Assembly (NCBI RefSeq): GCF_030818545.1
Contig: NZ_JAUTAH010000001.1
Coordinates: forward strand, 2,733,001 to 2,797,000
DNA: 64,000 nt
Direction: 5' to 3'
DNA from: Brevundimonas sp. SORGH_AS_0993
GTDB lineage: Bacteria > Pseudomonadota > Alphaproteobacteria > Caulobacterales > Caulobacteraceae
Both the position numbers and the translations under genes were made by a program. Below, piece by piece: positions 8,719 through 17,418 of the stretch (positions within the stretch are counted from its first letter, which is position 1; every line of letters starts with the position of its first letter). The notes beneath the pieces were generated by a model. It did not search any database and was not told the DNA's origin. It worked only from the letters and a program-made list of their open reading frames with translations.

Positions 8719-9170
8719 GAGGGGGACTCCAGCAGGGACGCGAGCAGGGGATGAAGCGTCTCCGCGAATGGATTGGCGACGGTCACGCCTCGATAGACGA
8801 AGCCGTCCTGCATGTCTTCTGAAAGCAGGACGGCGCATCCCGCTTCGGCGGCGATGGTCAGGATCAAGGCGTCCCATATCTGCAAGTTGAAGAAGGCGGC
8901 GCCTTCCAGAGCGGCCGCCATTGTCGCCGCCGAATGGGCGGTCAGGCCGACGCCCGCGCTCCAGTCCTCGACGATCTTGCGGGCGACTTTCGGAGGATGG
9001 CCGCCCTTGCGGGTCAAGACATTGTAGAACTCGCCCGCGACCTGGGTCGAAATGACCATGTCCTGGCGAGCCGCCGCCTTCAGAACCTGCACCGCGCGGC
9101 GGCGTTTCGGCGCGTCGTCGCCGATGCCGGCGGCATAGCCCAGCACATTGGTGTCGAGCGCCAGTCTCAA
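8715..9170 (-). CDS. PIN-domain toxin (VapC-like)
   Basis: A 151-residue PIN-domain protein, probably an RNase toxin. The acidic site is complete: Asp6 (LALDTNVL), Glu47 (AGEFYNVL), Asp100 (QIWDALIL) and Asp119 (LLSEDMQDG). Its start overlaps the antitoxin gene by 4 bases and its stop overlaps pgsA by 4 bases, so antitoxin, toxin and an essential phospholipid gene form one coupled set. The target RNA is unknown. Confidence 0.88.
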   Translation of the reverse strand: MRLALDTNVLGYAAGIGDDAPKRRRAVQVLKAAARQDMVISTQVAGEFYNVLTRKGGHPPKVARKIVEDWSAGVGLTAHSAATMAAALEGAAFFNLQIWDALILTIAAEAGCAVLLSEDMQDGFVYRGVTVANPFAETLHPLLASLLESPS

Positions 9171-9412
9171 GCGTAGCCGTCTTCGCGCGTTATCCGTCCG
9201 GGCGCGCTGGCGGGAAGAGCAGCGAGATCGTCGATGAGGGTGTGAAGTCGTGCGACCCGCTCGTCTTCAGGCTCCACGGATGCGCTGGTCGGGGCCATCC
9301 GCACCAGAGGCTTGCCCCGAGCTGTGACGACATAGGATTCGCCTGCCGCCACCTCTCGGAATATCCGCGAGAAATCGCGGTTGGCTTCGGTTGCGCTGAT
9401 CGTCCGTTCCAT
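9167..9412 (-). CDS. Phd/YefM-type antitoxin
   Basis: An 81-residue antitoxin partner of the PIN toxin. The N-terminal domain MERTISATEANRDFSRIFRE followed by VTARGKPLVRMAP is a Phd/YefM DNA-binding fold; the acidic C-terminal tail probably wraps the toxin. The ATG at 9412 gives the standard family start; an upstream in-frame start at 9448 would add 12 residues. An AT-rich stretch with the inverted repeat-like TAGTAGTTACTTCACTACT at about 9421-9439 is a likely promoter/operator for autoregulation. Confidence 0.85.
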   Translation of the reverse strand: MERTISATEANRDFSRIFREVAAGESYVVTARGKPLVRMAPTSASVEPEDERVARLHTLIDDLAALPASAPGRITREDGYA

Positions 9413-9449
9413 ATTTTGAATAGTAGTTACTTCACTACTTTTTTGCAAC

Positions 9450-10073
9450 TCACGCCAACGGTTCGAACCGGGGTTTGTCGGTCAGGGCGGTCAGGGCGCC
9501 TTCGGCGATGCCGAAATGCAGGCCGCTGAGTTGCAGCTCGCTCTTGGCCTCGCGCTCGGCGATCCAGGGGAAGGTGCGAAGGTTCCGGATCGACAGACGC
9601 ACGATGGCTTCCTCGGCCGCGCGCTCCAACTGATCGGGCGCGACGGTTTCGGCGACGTGCCGGACCACGGGCGCCCCCTGCGCGATCCATGGGCCGACGA
9701 AGTCGGCGACGATCTCCGGCGCGCCGTGGATCATGGCGTTGACCCCGCCGCAGTGGGCGTGGCCCATGACCACGATCCGCTTGACGCCAAGCACCTTGAC
9801 CCCGAACTCCAGCGCCGCCGACACGCCGTGCAGCTTGCCGTCCGGCTCATAGGGCGGGACCAGATTGGCGACGTTGCGCACGACGAACAGCTCGCCCGGC
9901 TTGGAGTCGAAGATCAGGGCCGGATCGGCGCGGCTGTCCGAACAGGCCACGATCAGGGTGTGCGGCTTCTGACCCTTGGTCGCCAGGGTCTCGTATTCGG
10001 CGCGGGCTGCGGGCCAGTGCTCGGCCCGGAACCGGCGATAGCCGGCAGTGAGTTCGTCTTCGGTGTCGCTCAT
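9450..10073 (-). CDS. beta-class carbonic anhydrase
   Basis: A 207-residue zinc enzyme interconverting CO2 and bicarbonate. Zinc ligands are present: Cys44 with the Asp46-Arg48 dyad (ACSDSRADP), then His105 and Cys108 (GHAHCGGV). The ATG at 10073 was chosen; a GTG at 10097 that overlaps the uvrC stop is possible and would add 8 residues. It follows uvrC by about 20 bp and is probably cotranscribed with it. Cytosolic by lack of a signal peptide. Confidence 0.93.
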   Translation of the reverse strand: MSDTEDELTAGYRRFRAEHWPAARAEYETLATKGQKPHTLIVACSDSRADPALIFDSKPGELFVVRNVANLVPPYEPDGKLHGVSAALEFGVKVLGVKRIVVMGHAHCGGVNAMIHGAPEIVADFVGPWIAQGAPVVRHVAETVAPDQLERAAEEAIVRLSIRNLRTFPWIAEREAKSELQLSGLHFGIAEGALTALTDKPRFEPLA

Positions 10074-10093
10074 GGCGTTTCCATAGCGTCGGT

Positions 10094-11974
10094 TCACGCC
10101 TTTCGGAAGAAGGCGTGGATGCGTTCGGCGAGAGGCTGGCTGACGCCGTCCACCTTGATCAGGTCCGCGACCGAGGCGCGCCCCACGCCCTTGGCCGAGC
10201 CGAAGGCGTGGAGCAGGGCCTTCTTGCGGCCGGGGCCGACGCCCTCGATCTCGTCCAGCGGGTTCTTCTTGATGTCCATGGAGCGCCGCTTGGCGTGGGC
10301 GCCATTGGCGAAGCGGTGGGCCTCGTCGCGCAGCCGCTGGAGATAGTAGAGAGCCGGCGACTTCAGCGGCAGCATGAAGGGCGGCTTGCCTGGCATGAAG
10401 AACTTCTCCATCCCCGCATCCCGGTCCGGCCCCTTGGCGACGCCGACCACGGCGATGTCGTCCACCCCCATCTCGGCCATGACGGCCAGCACCTCGGCCA
10501 GCTGGCCCGCGCCGCCGTCGATCAGAAGAAGGTCGGGCCGGACGACGTCTTCGCCTTCCTCCTCGTCCTTGACCAGGCGGGCGAAGCGCCGGCGCATCAC
10601 CTCGCGCATCATGCCGTAGTCGTCGCCGGGGCTCAGGTCCTCGCCGCGAATATTGAACTTGCGGTATTGCGATTTCTGGAAGCCTTCCGGCCCCGCCACG
10701 ATCATGCCGCCGACGGCGTTCGTTCCTTGGATGTGGGCGTTGTCATAGACCTCGATGCGCTCGGGGCGGGTTTCCAGACCGAAGGCTTCGCAGACCTCGT
10801 CCAGAATCTTGCCTTGCGCCGAGCTTTCGGCCAGGCGACGGCCCAGGGCTTCCTTCGCATTGGTCAGGGCGTGGTCGACCAGGGTGAGTTTCTCACCGCG
10901 CTGGGGACGGACGATCTCGACCTTGCGCCCATTCTGCTGAATCTGGGCCTTCATCGAGAAAGCCTCCTCCAGCAGTTCCAGTTCGTGCGGGCGGACGTTG
11001 GACAGGATCAGGCGCGGAATGGGCTTGTCCTCGTAGAACTGGCCCAGGAATGCGGCCAGAATCTCCGGGTCGGTGTCGGACTTGTCCACGCGCGGGAAAT
11101 AGGCTCGGCCGCCCCAGTTCTGGCCCGCGCGATAGAAGAAGACCTGGACGCAGGCCTGGCCGCCATCGGAATGCAAGGCGAACACGTCGCCTTCGGCGAC
11201 GCTGTCGGCGCTGACGGAGTTCTCCATCGAGATGGCCGACAGGGCGCGGATGCGGTCGCGCACGCGGGCGGCCTGTTCGAAGTCCATGGCGTCGGACGCG
11301 GCCTGCATCTCCTTGGACAGGCGGCCGATGACGGCGCGCGACTTGCCACGCAGGAACTGTTCCGCCTCGTCGACCAGTTCGCCGTATTCGTCCAGCGAGA
11401 TCAGGCCGGTGCAGGGCGCCGAGCAGCGTTTGATCTGATGCAGCATGCAGGGACGGGTGCGGGTCTCATAGACGCTGTCTGAGCAGGACCGCAGCAGGAA
11501 GGCTTTCTGCAGGGTGTTCAAGGTCCGGTTGACCGCCCAGGTCGAGGCGAAGGGGCCGAAATACTGGCCGGGCGTCGTGTGGGCGCCGCGATGCTTCCTG
11601 ATCTGGGGCGCGCGGTGGTCGCTGCGGATCATCAGTTCGGCGAAGGACTTGTCGTCGCGCAACACCACGTTGAAGCGCGGCTTCAGCTTCTTGATAAAGT
11701 TGGATTCCAGCAGCAGGGCCTCGGTTTCCGACGCCGTGACGACCAGCTCCATCGACCGGGTCTGGGCCACCATCAGGCCGATGCGTTGGGTGTGGAAACG
11801 GCCTTGGGCGTACTGGACGATGCGCTTCTTCAGGCTGCGGGCCTTGCCGACATAGAGGCAGGACCCGTCCTCGCCGTACATGCGATAGACGCCCGGCTTG
11901 TCCGGCGCACGCCGCGCCTCGTCGGCGATCAGGTCGGCGGCGGTCAGTTTCGAATCGGAGGGCTCCGCAGTCAT
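10094..11974 (-). CDS. uvrC: excinuclease ABC subunit C
   Basis: A 626-residue nucleotide-excision-repair nuclease that cuts on both sides of a lesion held by UvrB. The N-terminal GIY-YIG domain (DKPGVYRMYG...CLYVGKA), a central UVR motif for UvrB binding (about 195-235, FEQAARVRDRIRAL), the RNase H-like domain with LLIDGGAGQL, and a C-terminal helix-hairpin-helix (LDEIEGVGPGRKKALL) are all seen. Full length for the family. First gene of the probable run uvrC - carbonic anhydrase - antitoxin - toxin - pgsA. Confidence 0.97.
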   Translation of the reverse strand: MTAEPSDSKLTAADLIADEARRAPDKPGVYRMYGEDGSCLYVGKARSLKKRIVQYAQGRFHTQRIGLMVAQTRSMELVVTASETEALLLESNFIKKLKPRFNVVLRDDKSFAELMIRSDHRAPQIRKHRGAHTTPGQYFGPFASTWAVNRTLNTLQKAFLLRSCSDSVYETRTRPCMLHQIKRCSAPCTGLISLDEYGELVDEAEQFLRGKSRAVIGRLSKEMQAASDAMDFEQAARVRDRIRALSAISMENSVSADSVAEGDVFALHSDGGQACVQVFFYRAGQNWGGRAYFPRVDKSDTDPEILAAFLGQFYEDKPIPRLILSNVRPHELELLEEAFSMKAQIQQNGRKVEIVRPQRGEKLTLVDHALTNAKEALGRRLAESSAQGKILDEVCEAFGLETRPERIEVYDNAHIQGTNAVGGMIVAGPEGFQKSQYRKFNIRGEDLSPGDDYGMMREVMRRRFARLVKDEEEGEDVVRPDLLLIDGGAGQLAEVLAVMAEMGVDDIAVVGVAKGPDRDAGMEKFFMPGKPPFMLPLKSPALYYLQRLRDEAHRFANGAHAKRRSMDIKKNPLDEIEGVGPGRKKALLHAFGSAKGVGRASVADLIKVDGVSQPLAERIHAFFRKA

Positions 11975-11990
11975 CGTGCGGGATATAGGG

Positions 11991-12437
11991 TCAGGAGCGC
12001 CGGACCAGAAGGACGCCGGCCAGCACCAGGCCCACGCCGGCGATCCGGCCCAGGTTCAGCGGCTGGCGCGGCACGCCCAGGGCGCCGAAATGATCCAGGA
12101 TCAGGCTGAGCAACAATTGGCCCCCCACCATCAGGGTGATGGTCATGGCCACCCCCAGGCGCGGCACGCCCCAGGCGGCCGCCACCACGAAACAGGCGCC
12201 GTAGGCTCCGCCCAGCCAGGCATACCAGGGCAGGGCCCGCGCGGCGGCCATGTCGGGCCTTGTTTGCATCAGCGCCGCGACGATCCCCAGCACGGTCGTG
12301 CCCACGGCGAAGGAGATGAAAGCCGCATTGACCGGCGAAGCCACGGCCGTGGCCAGCCTGGCGTTCGTCGGCGCCTGAAGGGCGGTGGCGCCCCCGGCCA
12401 ATACGACGACGAGGATGGCGATCAGCGACGGGTTCAT
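11991..12437 (-). CDS. small DMT-family membrane protein (YdcZ/DUF606 type)
   Basis: A 148-residue inner-membrane protein with about five helices, beginning MNPSLIAILVVVLAGGATALQAP. The N-A-R-L and P-W-Y-W-like stretches match the five-helix half-size members of the drug/metabolite transporter superfamily (DUF606/YdcZ). Such half-size proteins act as dimers. It lies upstream of uvrC on the same strand with a 16-bp gap. Substrate unknown. Confidence 0.8.
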   Translation of the reverse strand: MNPSLIAILVVVLAGGATALQAPTNARLATAVASPVNAAFISFAVGTTVLGIVAALMQTRPDMAAARALPWYAWLGGAYGACFVVAAAWGVPRLGVAMTITLMVGGQLLLSLILDHFGALGVPRQPLNLGRIAGVGLVLAGVLLVRRS

Positions 12438-12535
12438 GCCGCCTTGGCTAACACGGTCGTGGCTGTTTTCCAGCCTGGAGATGAAGCGAACGGCGCTTGA
12501 CCTTCATGAAGCCGGTTCAGCCCGGCGTCGCCGTC

Positions 12536-13006
12536 TCACCAGGCGTCGGACACCGGCGCGCCGTCGAAGATTTCGGCCAGGCGCGCTCGGGTGCTGCGAT
12601 GGGCGTCCTCGGGCAGGGCGGAGGGGTGAAACCAGCCGATCTCGGCGATCTCGCCCTGGCTGGCGCGCGCGCCCACGTCGAAAGCGTCGATGCGGAACAC
12701 CGCCACATGGTCCCCCGGAAAGAACCGCTCGTTGGAATGCAGCGACAGCAGGACCGGCGCGCCCCGTGCGATCAGCCCGGCCTCTTCGCGCAGTTCACGC
12801 ACCACGGCGCCTTGCGTCGTCTCGCCCCGATCCACCCCGCCGCCCGGCAACCACCAGCCCGCCAGATAGGTGTGCCGCACCAGCAGAACCCGCCCCTGCG
12901 CATCCACCGCCACCGCCCGCACCCCCAGCGTCTTGCCCCTGGTCAGCCGCGACCAGGCGAAGAAGAGGGGACGGGTGAAGGGCTCGACTTGGATGCGCCA
13001 GGTCAT
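12536..13006 (-). CDS. NUDIX hydrolase
   Basis: A 156-residue NUDIX pyrophosphohydrolase. The box GGVDRGETTQGAVVRELREE followed by AGL (about residues 56-78) fits the G-x5-E-x7-R-E-x2-E-E-x-G pattern completely. Members split nucleoside diphosphates linked to another group. The start ATG at 13006 has no competing upstream start. No neighbour hints at the substrate. Confidence 0.9.
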   Translation of the reverse strand: MTWRIQVEPFTRPLFFAWSRLTRGKTLGVRAVAVDAQGRVLLVRHTYLAGWWLPGGGVDRGETTQGAVVRELREEAGLIARGAPVLLSLHSNERFFPGDHVAVFRIDAFDVGARASQGEIAEIGWFHPSALPEDAHRSTRARLAEIFDGAPVSDAW

Positions 13007-13074
13007 TCCATTGTTCCTAGCGGCGCATATCGCATGTCGCAGGGGGCGCTGCTTCTAAAAGGCATGGCTAGGAT

Positions 13075-13824
13075 TTATCCTGGCCGTTCTGCTGCAGAAT
13101 TCTCGGGAAATAGCCTCAACAACCCCTGCTGCGGACTATGCTGACAAGCCTTTATCCCCCATTGGCCCCTGCGCTCGGCTGCACTCGACGGATTGATCGC
13201 CCAGTAGTCCGTGATCGATGCTCTCAACCGGCCATCGATGATTAGTCTCTCGCCCGAACGATATAGCCCGCGCGTTTCTTCTGGCGCGTCATCGAACCGC
13301 ACGAACACGGCGGCATCAGCCGGCGCTTTGCCGACGTAGCTGTATGTCAAACATTGGCCGATATAGCTTGTCGGTCTCGACGCTCCGCGCGCCGCCCGTT
13401 GTGCGAACCATTCTGTTTCCGCTTCGCAACGCGCATCGCCATCTGGCGCAAGTTCGAACTTGTAGACACCCGAAGGTTCGCCTCGTGTGGGACCGAAATA
13501 GTAGCCGTCCCCCGGCCCCATGTTGATATACAGTGCGCGGGCGACCCCGCTGCGCAGCCACAAGTCTTCTCCGCTGCCTATTCCGATAAACTGCGACGCT
13601 GTCTGGAAGCCGGGATCATCCATAGGGTCACGGGAAAGGTTGCCCGGCATCCAAACGTCGATCCCATAAGGACGCTCGCCAAACCAGCGTAGGGCTGCAT
13701 CCTCCTCGCATCGTCGTTTCATCTCGGAAAGCATGGCTGGACTGGGGCGATCCGCCAAATACAACATCGTCATGCACCCCGACAGGGACGCGGCCATCAT
13801 GATGGCTAGCAGTATGCGTGACAT
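13075..13824 (-). CDS. lipoprotein of unknown function
   Basis: A 249-residue protein with a lipoprotein signal peptide: MSRILLAIMMAASLSGC, with lipobox LSGC and Cys17 as the lipidated residue. The rest is soluble and probably periplasmic, with scattered cysteines (CEEDAAL, CEAETEW, IGQCLTY, KACQ). I recognise no domain. It stands alone, convergent with nothing on the plus strand, and ends 69 bp before the NUDIX start on the same strand. Confidence 0.7.
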   Translation of the reverse strand: MSRILLAIMMAASLSGCMTMLYLADRPSPAMLSEMKRRCEEDAALRWFGERPYGIDVWMPGNLSRDPMDDPGFQTASQFIGIGSGEDLWLRSGVARALYINMGPGDGYYFGPTRGEPSGVYKFELAPDGDARCEAETEWFAQRAARGASRPTSYIGQCLTYSYVGKAPADAAVFVRFDDAPEETRGLYRSGERLIIDGRLRASITDYWAINPSSAAERRGQWGIKACQHSPQQGLLRLFPENSAAERPG

Positions 13825-13941
13825 TCTAAACTCCCCGGCAGGTCAGACCTTAGCTTCAAGTGTGCTTCAGACAAGTGACCCATCCCCGCTTGAACCCCGC
13901 CCCATCCCGCTCTAAGCCGAAACGGACAACAGGAGCATCCC

Positions 13942-14022
13942 ATGCTGGCTCTCGGCATCATCTTCGGCTTCATCGCCGTTCTGGCGGCGTTCAACTATTT
14001 CGAATTCGGTCGGGTTGACTGA
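13942..14022 (+). CDS. 26-residue single-helix membrane peptide
   Basis: A 26-codon gene, too short for normal gene finding: MLALGIIFGFIAVLAAFNYF then EFGRVD. It is almost entirely one membrane helix with a short polar tail. An AGGAG lies 7 bases before the ATG. Its stop overlaps the region where the next gene starts (TTG at 14015 or GTG at 14024), so it may couple translation to the folM-like gene. Function unknown. Confidence 0.55.
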   Translation: MLALGIIFGFIAVLAAFNYFEFGRVD

Positions 14023-14023
14023 G

Positions 14024-14776
14024 GTGTCGGCCCGCGCGGGGCGGGGCGTCGCCCTGGTCACGGGCGGGGCACGGCGGATCGGGCGGGCCATTTGTGTGAC
14101 CCTGGCGAAGGCCGGGTTCGACGTGGCCATCCATCATCATGCGTCGGGCGGCGAGGCGCGCACCCTGGCCGATGAGATCGCGTCTTTGGGACGGCGGGCC
14201 TGTCTGTTGCAGGCGGATCTGACGGACGAGGCGCGGGTGCGCGCCCTGGTCGGAGAGGCGGCCCAGGCCCTGGGGCCGGTCACGGTCCTGGTCAACAACG
14301 CCTCGGTGTTCGAGGACGACCGCGTCGGCGGCCTGACCCGCGAAAGCTGGAACAAGCATCTGGAGACCAATCTGCGCGCGCCCCTGGTGCTGGCGGAAAC
14401 CTTCGCGACCCAGGCGTCGGAAGGCGTGATCGTCAATCTGCTGGATCAGAAGGTGCTGAAGCCGGACCCGCGCTTCTTCTCCTACAGCCTGTCGCGGAAC
14501 GGCCTGTGGTGGGCGACCCGGACCCTGGCCCAGGCCCTGGCGCCGGGCATTCGCGTCAACGGCGTAGGGCCGGGGCCGACCCTGCCGTCGATCCACCAGA
14601 CGCCCGAGGCGTTCGCGGCCGAGGCGGCGGGCACCCTGCTGGAGCGCCCCGGCAGTCCCGAGGCGGTGGCCGAGGCGGTGCTGTGGCTGATTGACGCCCG
14701 GATGGTCACGGGCCAGATGATCGCCGTCGACAGCGGCCAGCACCTGGCCTGGCGCACGCCCGACATCCAGGAGTAG
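14024..14776 (+). CDS. FolM/PTR1-like short-chain dehydrogenase (pteridine reductase type)
   Basis: A 250-residue short-chain dehydrogenase next to folB, so probably a dihydropteridine or dihydrofolate reductase of the FolM/PTR1 branch. The cofactor motif VTGGARRIGRA and NNASVFE are present. The active-site Asp of the PTR1 type is at 141 and Tyr at 154, thirteen residues apart as in PTR1, but the following Lys is replaced by Arg158 (YSLSR). The ending GVGPGPTLPS is typical of FolM/PTR1. The GTG at 14024 was chosen; a TTG at 14015 would overlap the 26-codon gene. Five bases separate it from folB. Confidence 0.82.
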   Translation: MSARAGRGVALVTGGARRIGRAICVTLAKAGFDVAIHHHASGGEARTLADEIASLGRRACLLQADLTDEARVRALVGEAAQALGPVTVLVNNASVFEDDRVGGLTRESWNKHLETNLRAPLVLAETFATQASEGVIVNLLDQKVLKPDPRFFSYSLSRNGLWWATRTLAQALAPGIRVNGVGPGPTLPSIHQTPEAFAAEAAGTLLERPGSPEAVAEAVLWLIDARMVTGQMIAVDSGQHLAWRTPDIQE

Positions 14777-14781
14777 ACCGC

Positions 14782-15180
14782 GTGACATCCCCATTCCCCG
14801 CGACGCCGGTTCCGGCCGAGGCGCCGGTGCGGTTCGAGCGTCTGGACGTCTTCGTGCGCGGTCTGGAGGTCGAGGCGGGCATCGGCGTCTATGATCACGA
14901 ACAAGGCCGACTGCAGCGGCTGGTGATCGACGTGATCCTGGCGCTGGAGCCCCGCCCGATCGAGCGGCTGGGCGACACCATCAACTACGAGACCGTGGCC
15001 GAGGCCGCGCGCGCCATCGCCGCCGAGGGGCATGTGGGCCTGGTGGAGACCTTCGCTGAACGGCTGGCGCGGGCGTGTCTGGCGGATCGTCGGGTGCGGC
15101 GGGCCACGGTGCGGATCGAAAAACCCGGCGCGCTCGACGCGGTCGCGGCGCCGGGTTGCGAGATCGTTCTGGCGCGCTGA
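14782..15180 (+). CDS. folB: dihydroneopterin aldolase
   Basis: A 132-residue enzyme of folate synthesis that converts dihydroneopterin to 6-hydroxymethyl-dihydropterin and glycolaldehyde. The family core VRGLEVEAGIGVYDHEQGR, with the DTINYETVAE and VETFAERLA segments, is present. GTG start at 14782. It pairs with the preceding folM-like reductase, which supports a pterin role for that gene. Confidence 0.92.
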   Translation: MTSPFPATPVPAEAPVRFERLDVFVRGLEVEAGIGVYDHEQGRLQRLVIDVILALEPRPIERLGDTINYETVAEAARAIAAEGHVGLVETFAERLARACLADRRVRRATVRIEKPGALDAVAAPGCEIVLAR

Positions 15181-15272
15181 ACCCTCGCGCACGGTTGCGT
15201 CGATTCGACCGGGCGGCCATCATCCGCCGATGAGTCCTGCCGCCCCGCGGCGTGAGAGAAGCGTTCGAACCC

Positions 15273-15944
15273 ATGGCCGAAACCGGCGATCCGAAAGGCC
15301 CGTCCCCCGAAGACGCGCACCGCCCGGCGCAGGACGATCCCGACGCCCTGGTCGGCTTCGTCTCGCCCGCGTCGCTGACCGGCCAGCTGCGGCCCAGGCC
15401 GCCCGAACCTGAATCAGAGCCTGAAGCAGAGCCTGAACCCGACCTGTTCGATCCGCCGGCGCCCGATCCGTTCGACCGCACCGCGCCGACCATGCCCACC
15501 GCGCGGTTCGAGACGTCCAAGCCGGTCTCCGTCGCGCCGGAAGACGATTCCGCCGCGCGTTCGCACGGACGCTCTGGCCGCCGACCGATGGCCGAGCCGG
15601 AAGCCGCGCCGCCGGTCGCGGCGCCGATGGGCCTGTTCGCCGTCTATGTGCTGATCCTGCTGGCGGTGCCGACGCTGGGTGTCGCGGCCCTGGCGGGGCT
15701 CGTCGCCGTCACTGGCCGTGAGGGGCCGCGCGAGCCGATGGCCGCCAGCCACTTCACCTATCAGGGACGTACCCTTTGGGGGGGCGCCGTTGGTTCGGTG
15801 ATCGGCGCCCTGCTGGTGGTGGTCAATGTCGGGGTGCTGGTCCTGTTCTTTCTGGCCGTCTGGGTTCTGGCGCGCGGGGCCTACGGGGTTTTGCGGCTCA
15901 AGAGCGGCAAGCCGATCCCGCATCCACGCGGCTGGCTGTTCTAG
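15273..15944 (+). CDS. membrane protein with a Pro/Glu-rich N-terminus, unknown function
   Basis: A 223-residue protein with a disordered first half rich in Pro, Glu and Asp (a PEPESEPEAEPEPD run at about 43-58). Two membrane helices follow, around residues 122-146 and 175-205. The C-terminus RLKSGKPIPHPRGWLF resembles DUF4870-like small membrane proteins, but the match is only by eye. The ATG at 15273 has a GAGAGAAG upstream; a GTG at 15252 is an alternative. Function unknown. Confidence 0.7.
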   Translation: MAETGDPKGPSPEDAHRPAQDDPDALVGFVSPASLTGQLRPRPPEPESEPEAEPEPDLFDPPAPDPFDRTAPTMPTARFETSKPVSVAPEDDSAARSHGRSGRRPMAEPEAAPPVAAPMGLFAVYVLILLAVPTLGVAALAGLVAVTGREGPREPMAASHFTYQGRTLWGGAVGSVIGALLVVVNVGVLVLFFLAVWVLARGAYGVLRLKSGKPIPHPRGWLF

Positions 15945-16076
15945 GGGGCCGACCGTTTTGGCCGAAACCGCGCCGGGGTTCCGGCTGAAGCCTGAATCAG
16001 GCTCTCGCTTGGATCAGGCTTTAGGAACAAAGGCGCCCCGGCGGCCTTATCCCTGAAACGACGACGGGAGAGGACC

Positions 16077-16361
16077 ATGGGCGACCTGAGGGACGAAACG
16101 GCGGACCAGCGGTTCTTGCAGACCTTCGAAGGCCAGACTGGCGCGGGGCGGGTGTGGGCCGACTACGCCGTGCGCGACGGCGTCCACTTCATCCTTCATG
16201 TGGAGGCCGAGCCGTCGCTGCGCGGAACCGGGGCGGCCGGGCGGTTCATGCGGGCCCTGGCCGATCACGCGCGCCAGGACGGGCTGAAGCTGGTCCCGCG
16301 CTGCAGCTATGCGGTCGTCTGGTTCAGGCGTCATTCCGAGTATGACGACGTCCTGGCCTGA
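16077..16361 (+). CDS. GNAT-type N-acetyltransferase, short form
   Basis: A 94-residue protein of the short YjdJ-type GNAT group. The acetyl-CoA loop SLRGTGAAGRFMRALADHAR is complete and the C-terminal CSYAVVWFRRHSEYDDVL is the usual ending of this group. A GGAGAGG lies 6 bases before the ATG. Acceptor unknown. Confidence 0.88.
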   Translation: MGDLRDETADQRFLQTFEGQTGAGRVWADYAVRDGVHFILHVEAEPSLRGTGAAGRFMRALADHARQDGLKLVPRCSYAVVWFRRHSEYDDVLA

Positions 16362-16376
16362 CGACCGCGCCGGGCT

Positions 16377-17357
16377 CTAACCCCCGGAATAGCCGCCTAT
16401 GATGGGCAGGACTTCGCCTGTGATGAAGCTGGACATCTGGGGCGAGGCCAGGAAGACGTAGGCGGGCGCGATTTCTTCCGGCTGGGCCGGGCGTTTCATC
16501 ACCGTCTTCGCCCCGAACTCGGACACGGCCTGCTCGTCCTTGTCGGCGGGGTTCAGCGGGGTCCAGACCGGGCCGGGCGCGACCACGTTTACGCGAATGC
16601 CGCGCGGCGCCAGATGGGTTCCCAGCGAGCGGGCGTAGGCGTGGATGCCGCCCTTGGTCAGGGAATAGTCCAGCAGGTCCTCATTGCCCAGGATGCCCGT
16701 GACCGAGCCGGTCATGACGATGGCGCCGCCGGCCTTCATGTGCGGCACAGCCGCCTTGGTCATGTTGAAATAGCCATAGAGATTGGTCTTCAGCGTGCGG
16801 TCGAAATGTTCGTGGGTCAAATCCTCGAACCGATCGACATGCTGCTGGAAGGCGGCGTTGGGGACCAGGACGTCCAGCCGGCCGAAGGCGTCCAACGTCG
16901 CCTGAACCGCGGCCTCGGCGAAGGCCGGATCGGCCACGTCCCCCTTGAGCACGACGACGCGGCGGCCTTCGGCCTCTACGGCGGTCTGGGTGTCGGCCGC
17001 GTCTTTATCCTCGTCCAGATGACACAGGACGATATCGCAGCCTTCCCGCGCGAACAGCACGGCGACGGCGCGGCCGATGCCGGAATCGCCCCCGGTGATC
17101 AGGGCGGCGAACCCGTCCAGCTTGCCCGATCCCTTCCAGAACGGGGCGTCGTACATGGGGGCGGGGTCCAGCGCGGCCTCGTCGCCAGGCTTGGTCTGAT
17201 GCTGTCGGGGGAAGGGCGGCTCGGGGTACGGGCGGGCGCCGGCCTGGACGGCGCCGCCCTTGCCGCCGGAACGGGCGGTCTTGGCGTCGATGTCGCGCTG
17301 AATGGCGCGTTCGTGGTCGGCGACCTTGTCGGCGCGGTCGATCGTGCGGTCGTCCAT
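16377..17357 (-). CDS. SDR family oxidoreductase with N-terminal extension (YghA/general-stress type)
   Basis: A 326-residue short-chain dehydrogenase. An extension of about 80 residues (with QHQTKPGDEAALDPAPMYD) precedes the Rossmann domain, as in the YghA and stress-related SDR group. The cofactor motif TGGDSGIGRA, NAAFQQ and the catalytic Tyr-Ser-Leu-Thr-Lys (DYSLTKGG) are intact. It ends FITGEVLPIIGGYSGG as this group does. Substrate unknown; NADP-dependent reduction of small aldehydes or alcohols is the usual activity. Confidence 0.9.
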   Translation of the reverse strand: MDDRTIDRADKVADHERAIQRDIDAKTARSGGKGGAVQAGARPYPEPPFPRQHQTKPGDEAALDPAPMYDAPFWKGSGKLDGFAALITGGDSGIGRAVAVLFAREGCDIVLCHLDEDKDAADTQTAVEAEGRRVVVLKGDVADPAFAEAAVQATLDAFGRLDVLVPNAAFQQHVDRFEDLTHEHFDRTLKTNLYGYFNMTKAAVPHMKAGGAIVMTGSVTGILGNEDLLDYSLTKGGIHAYARSLGTHLAPRGIRVNVVAPGPVWTPLNPADKDEQAVSEFGAKTVMKRPAQPEEIAPAYVFLASPQMSSFITGEVLPIIGGYSGG

Positions 17358-17418
17358 GGCGAACCTCCTGTAAGGGCGTGAGCCCTAGGAAGCGGCCGAG
17401 GCCGATGGCCGTTCCAGC

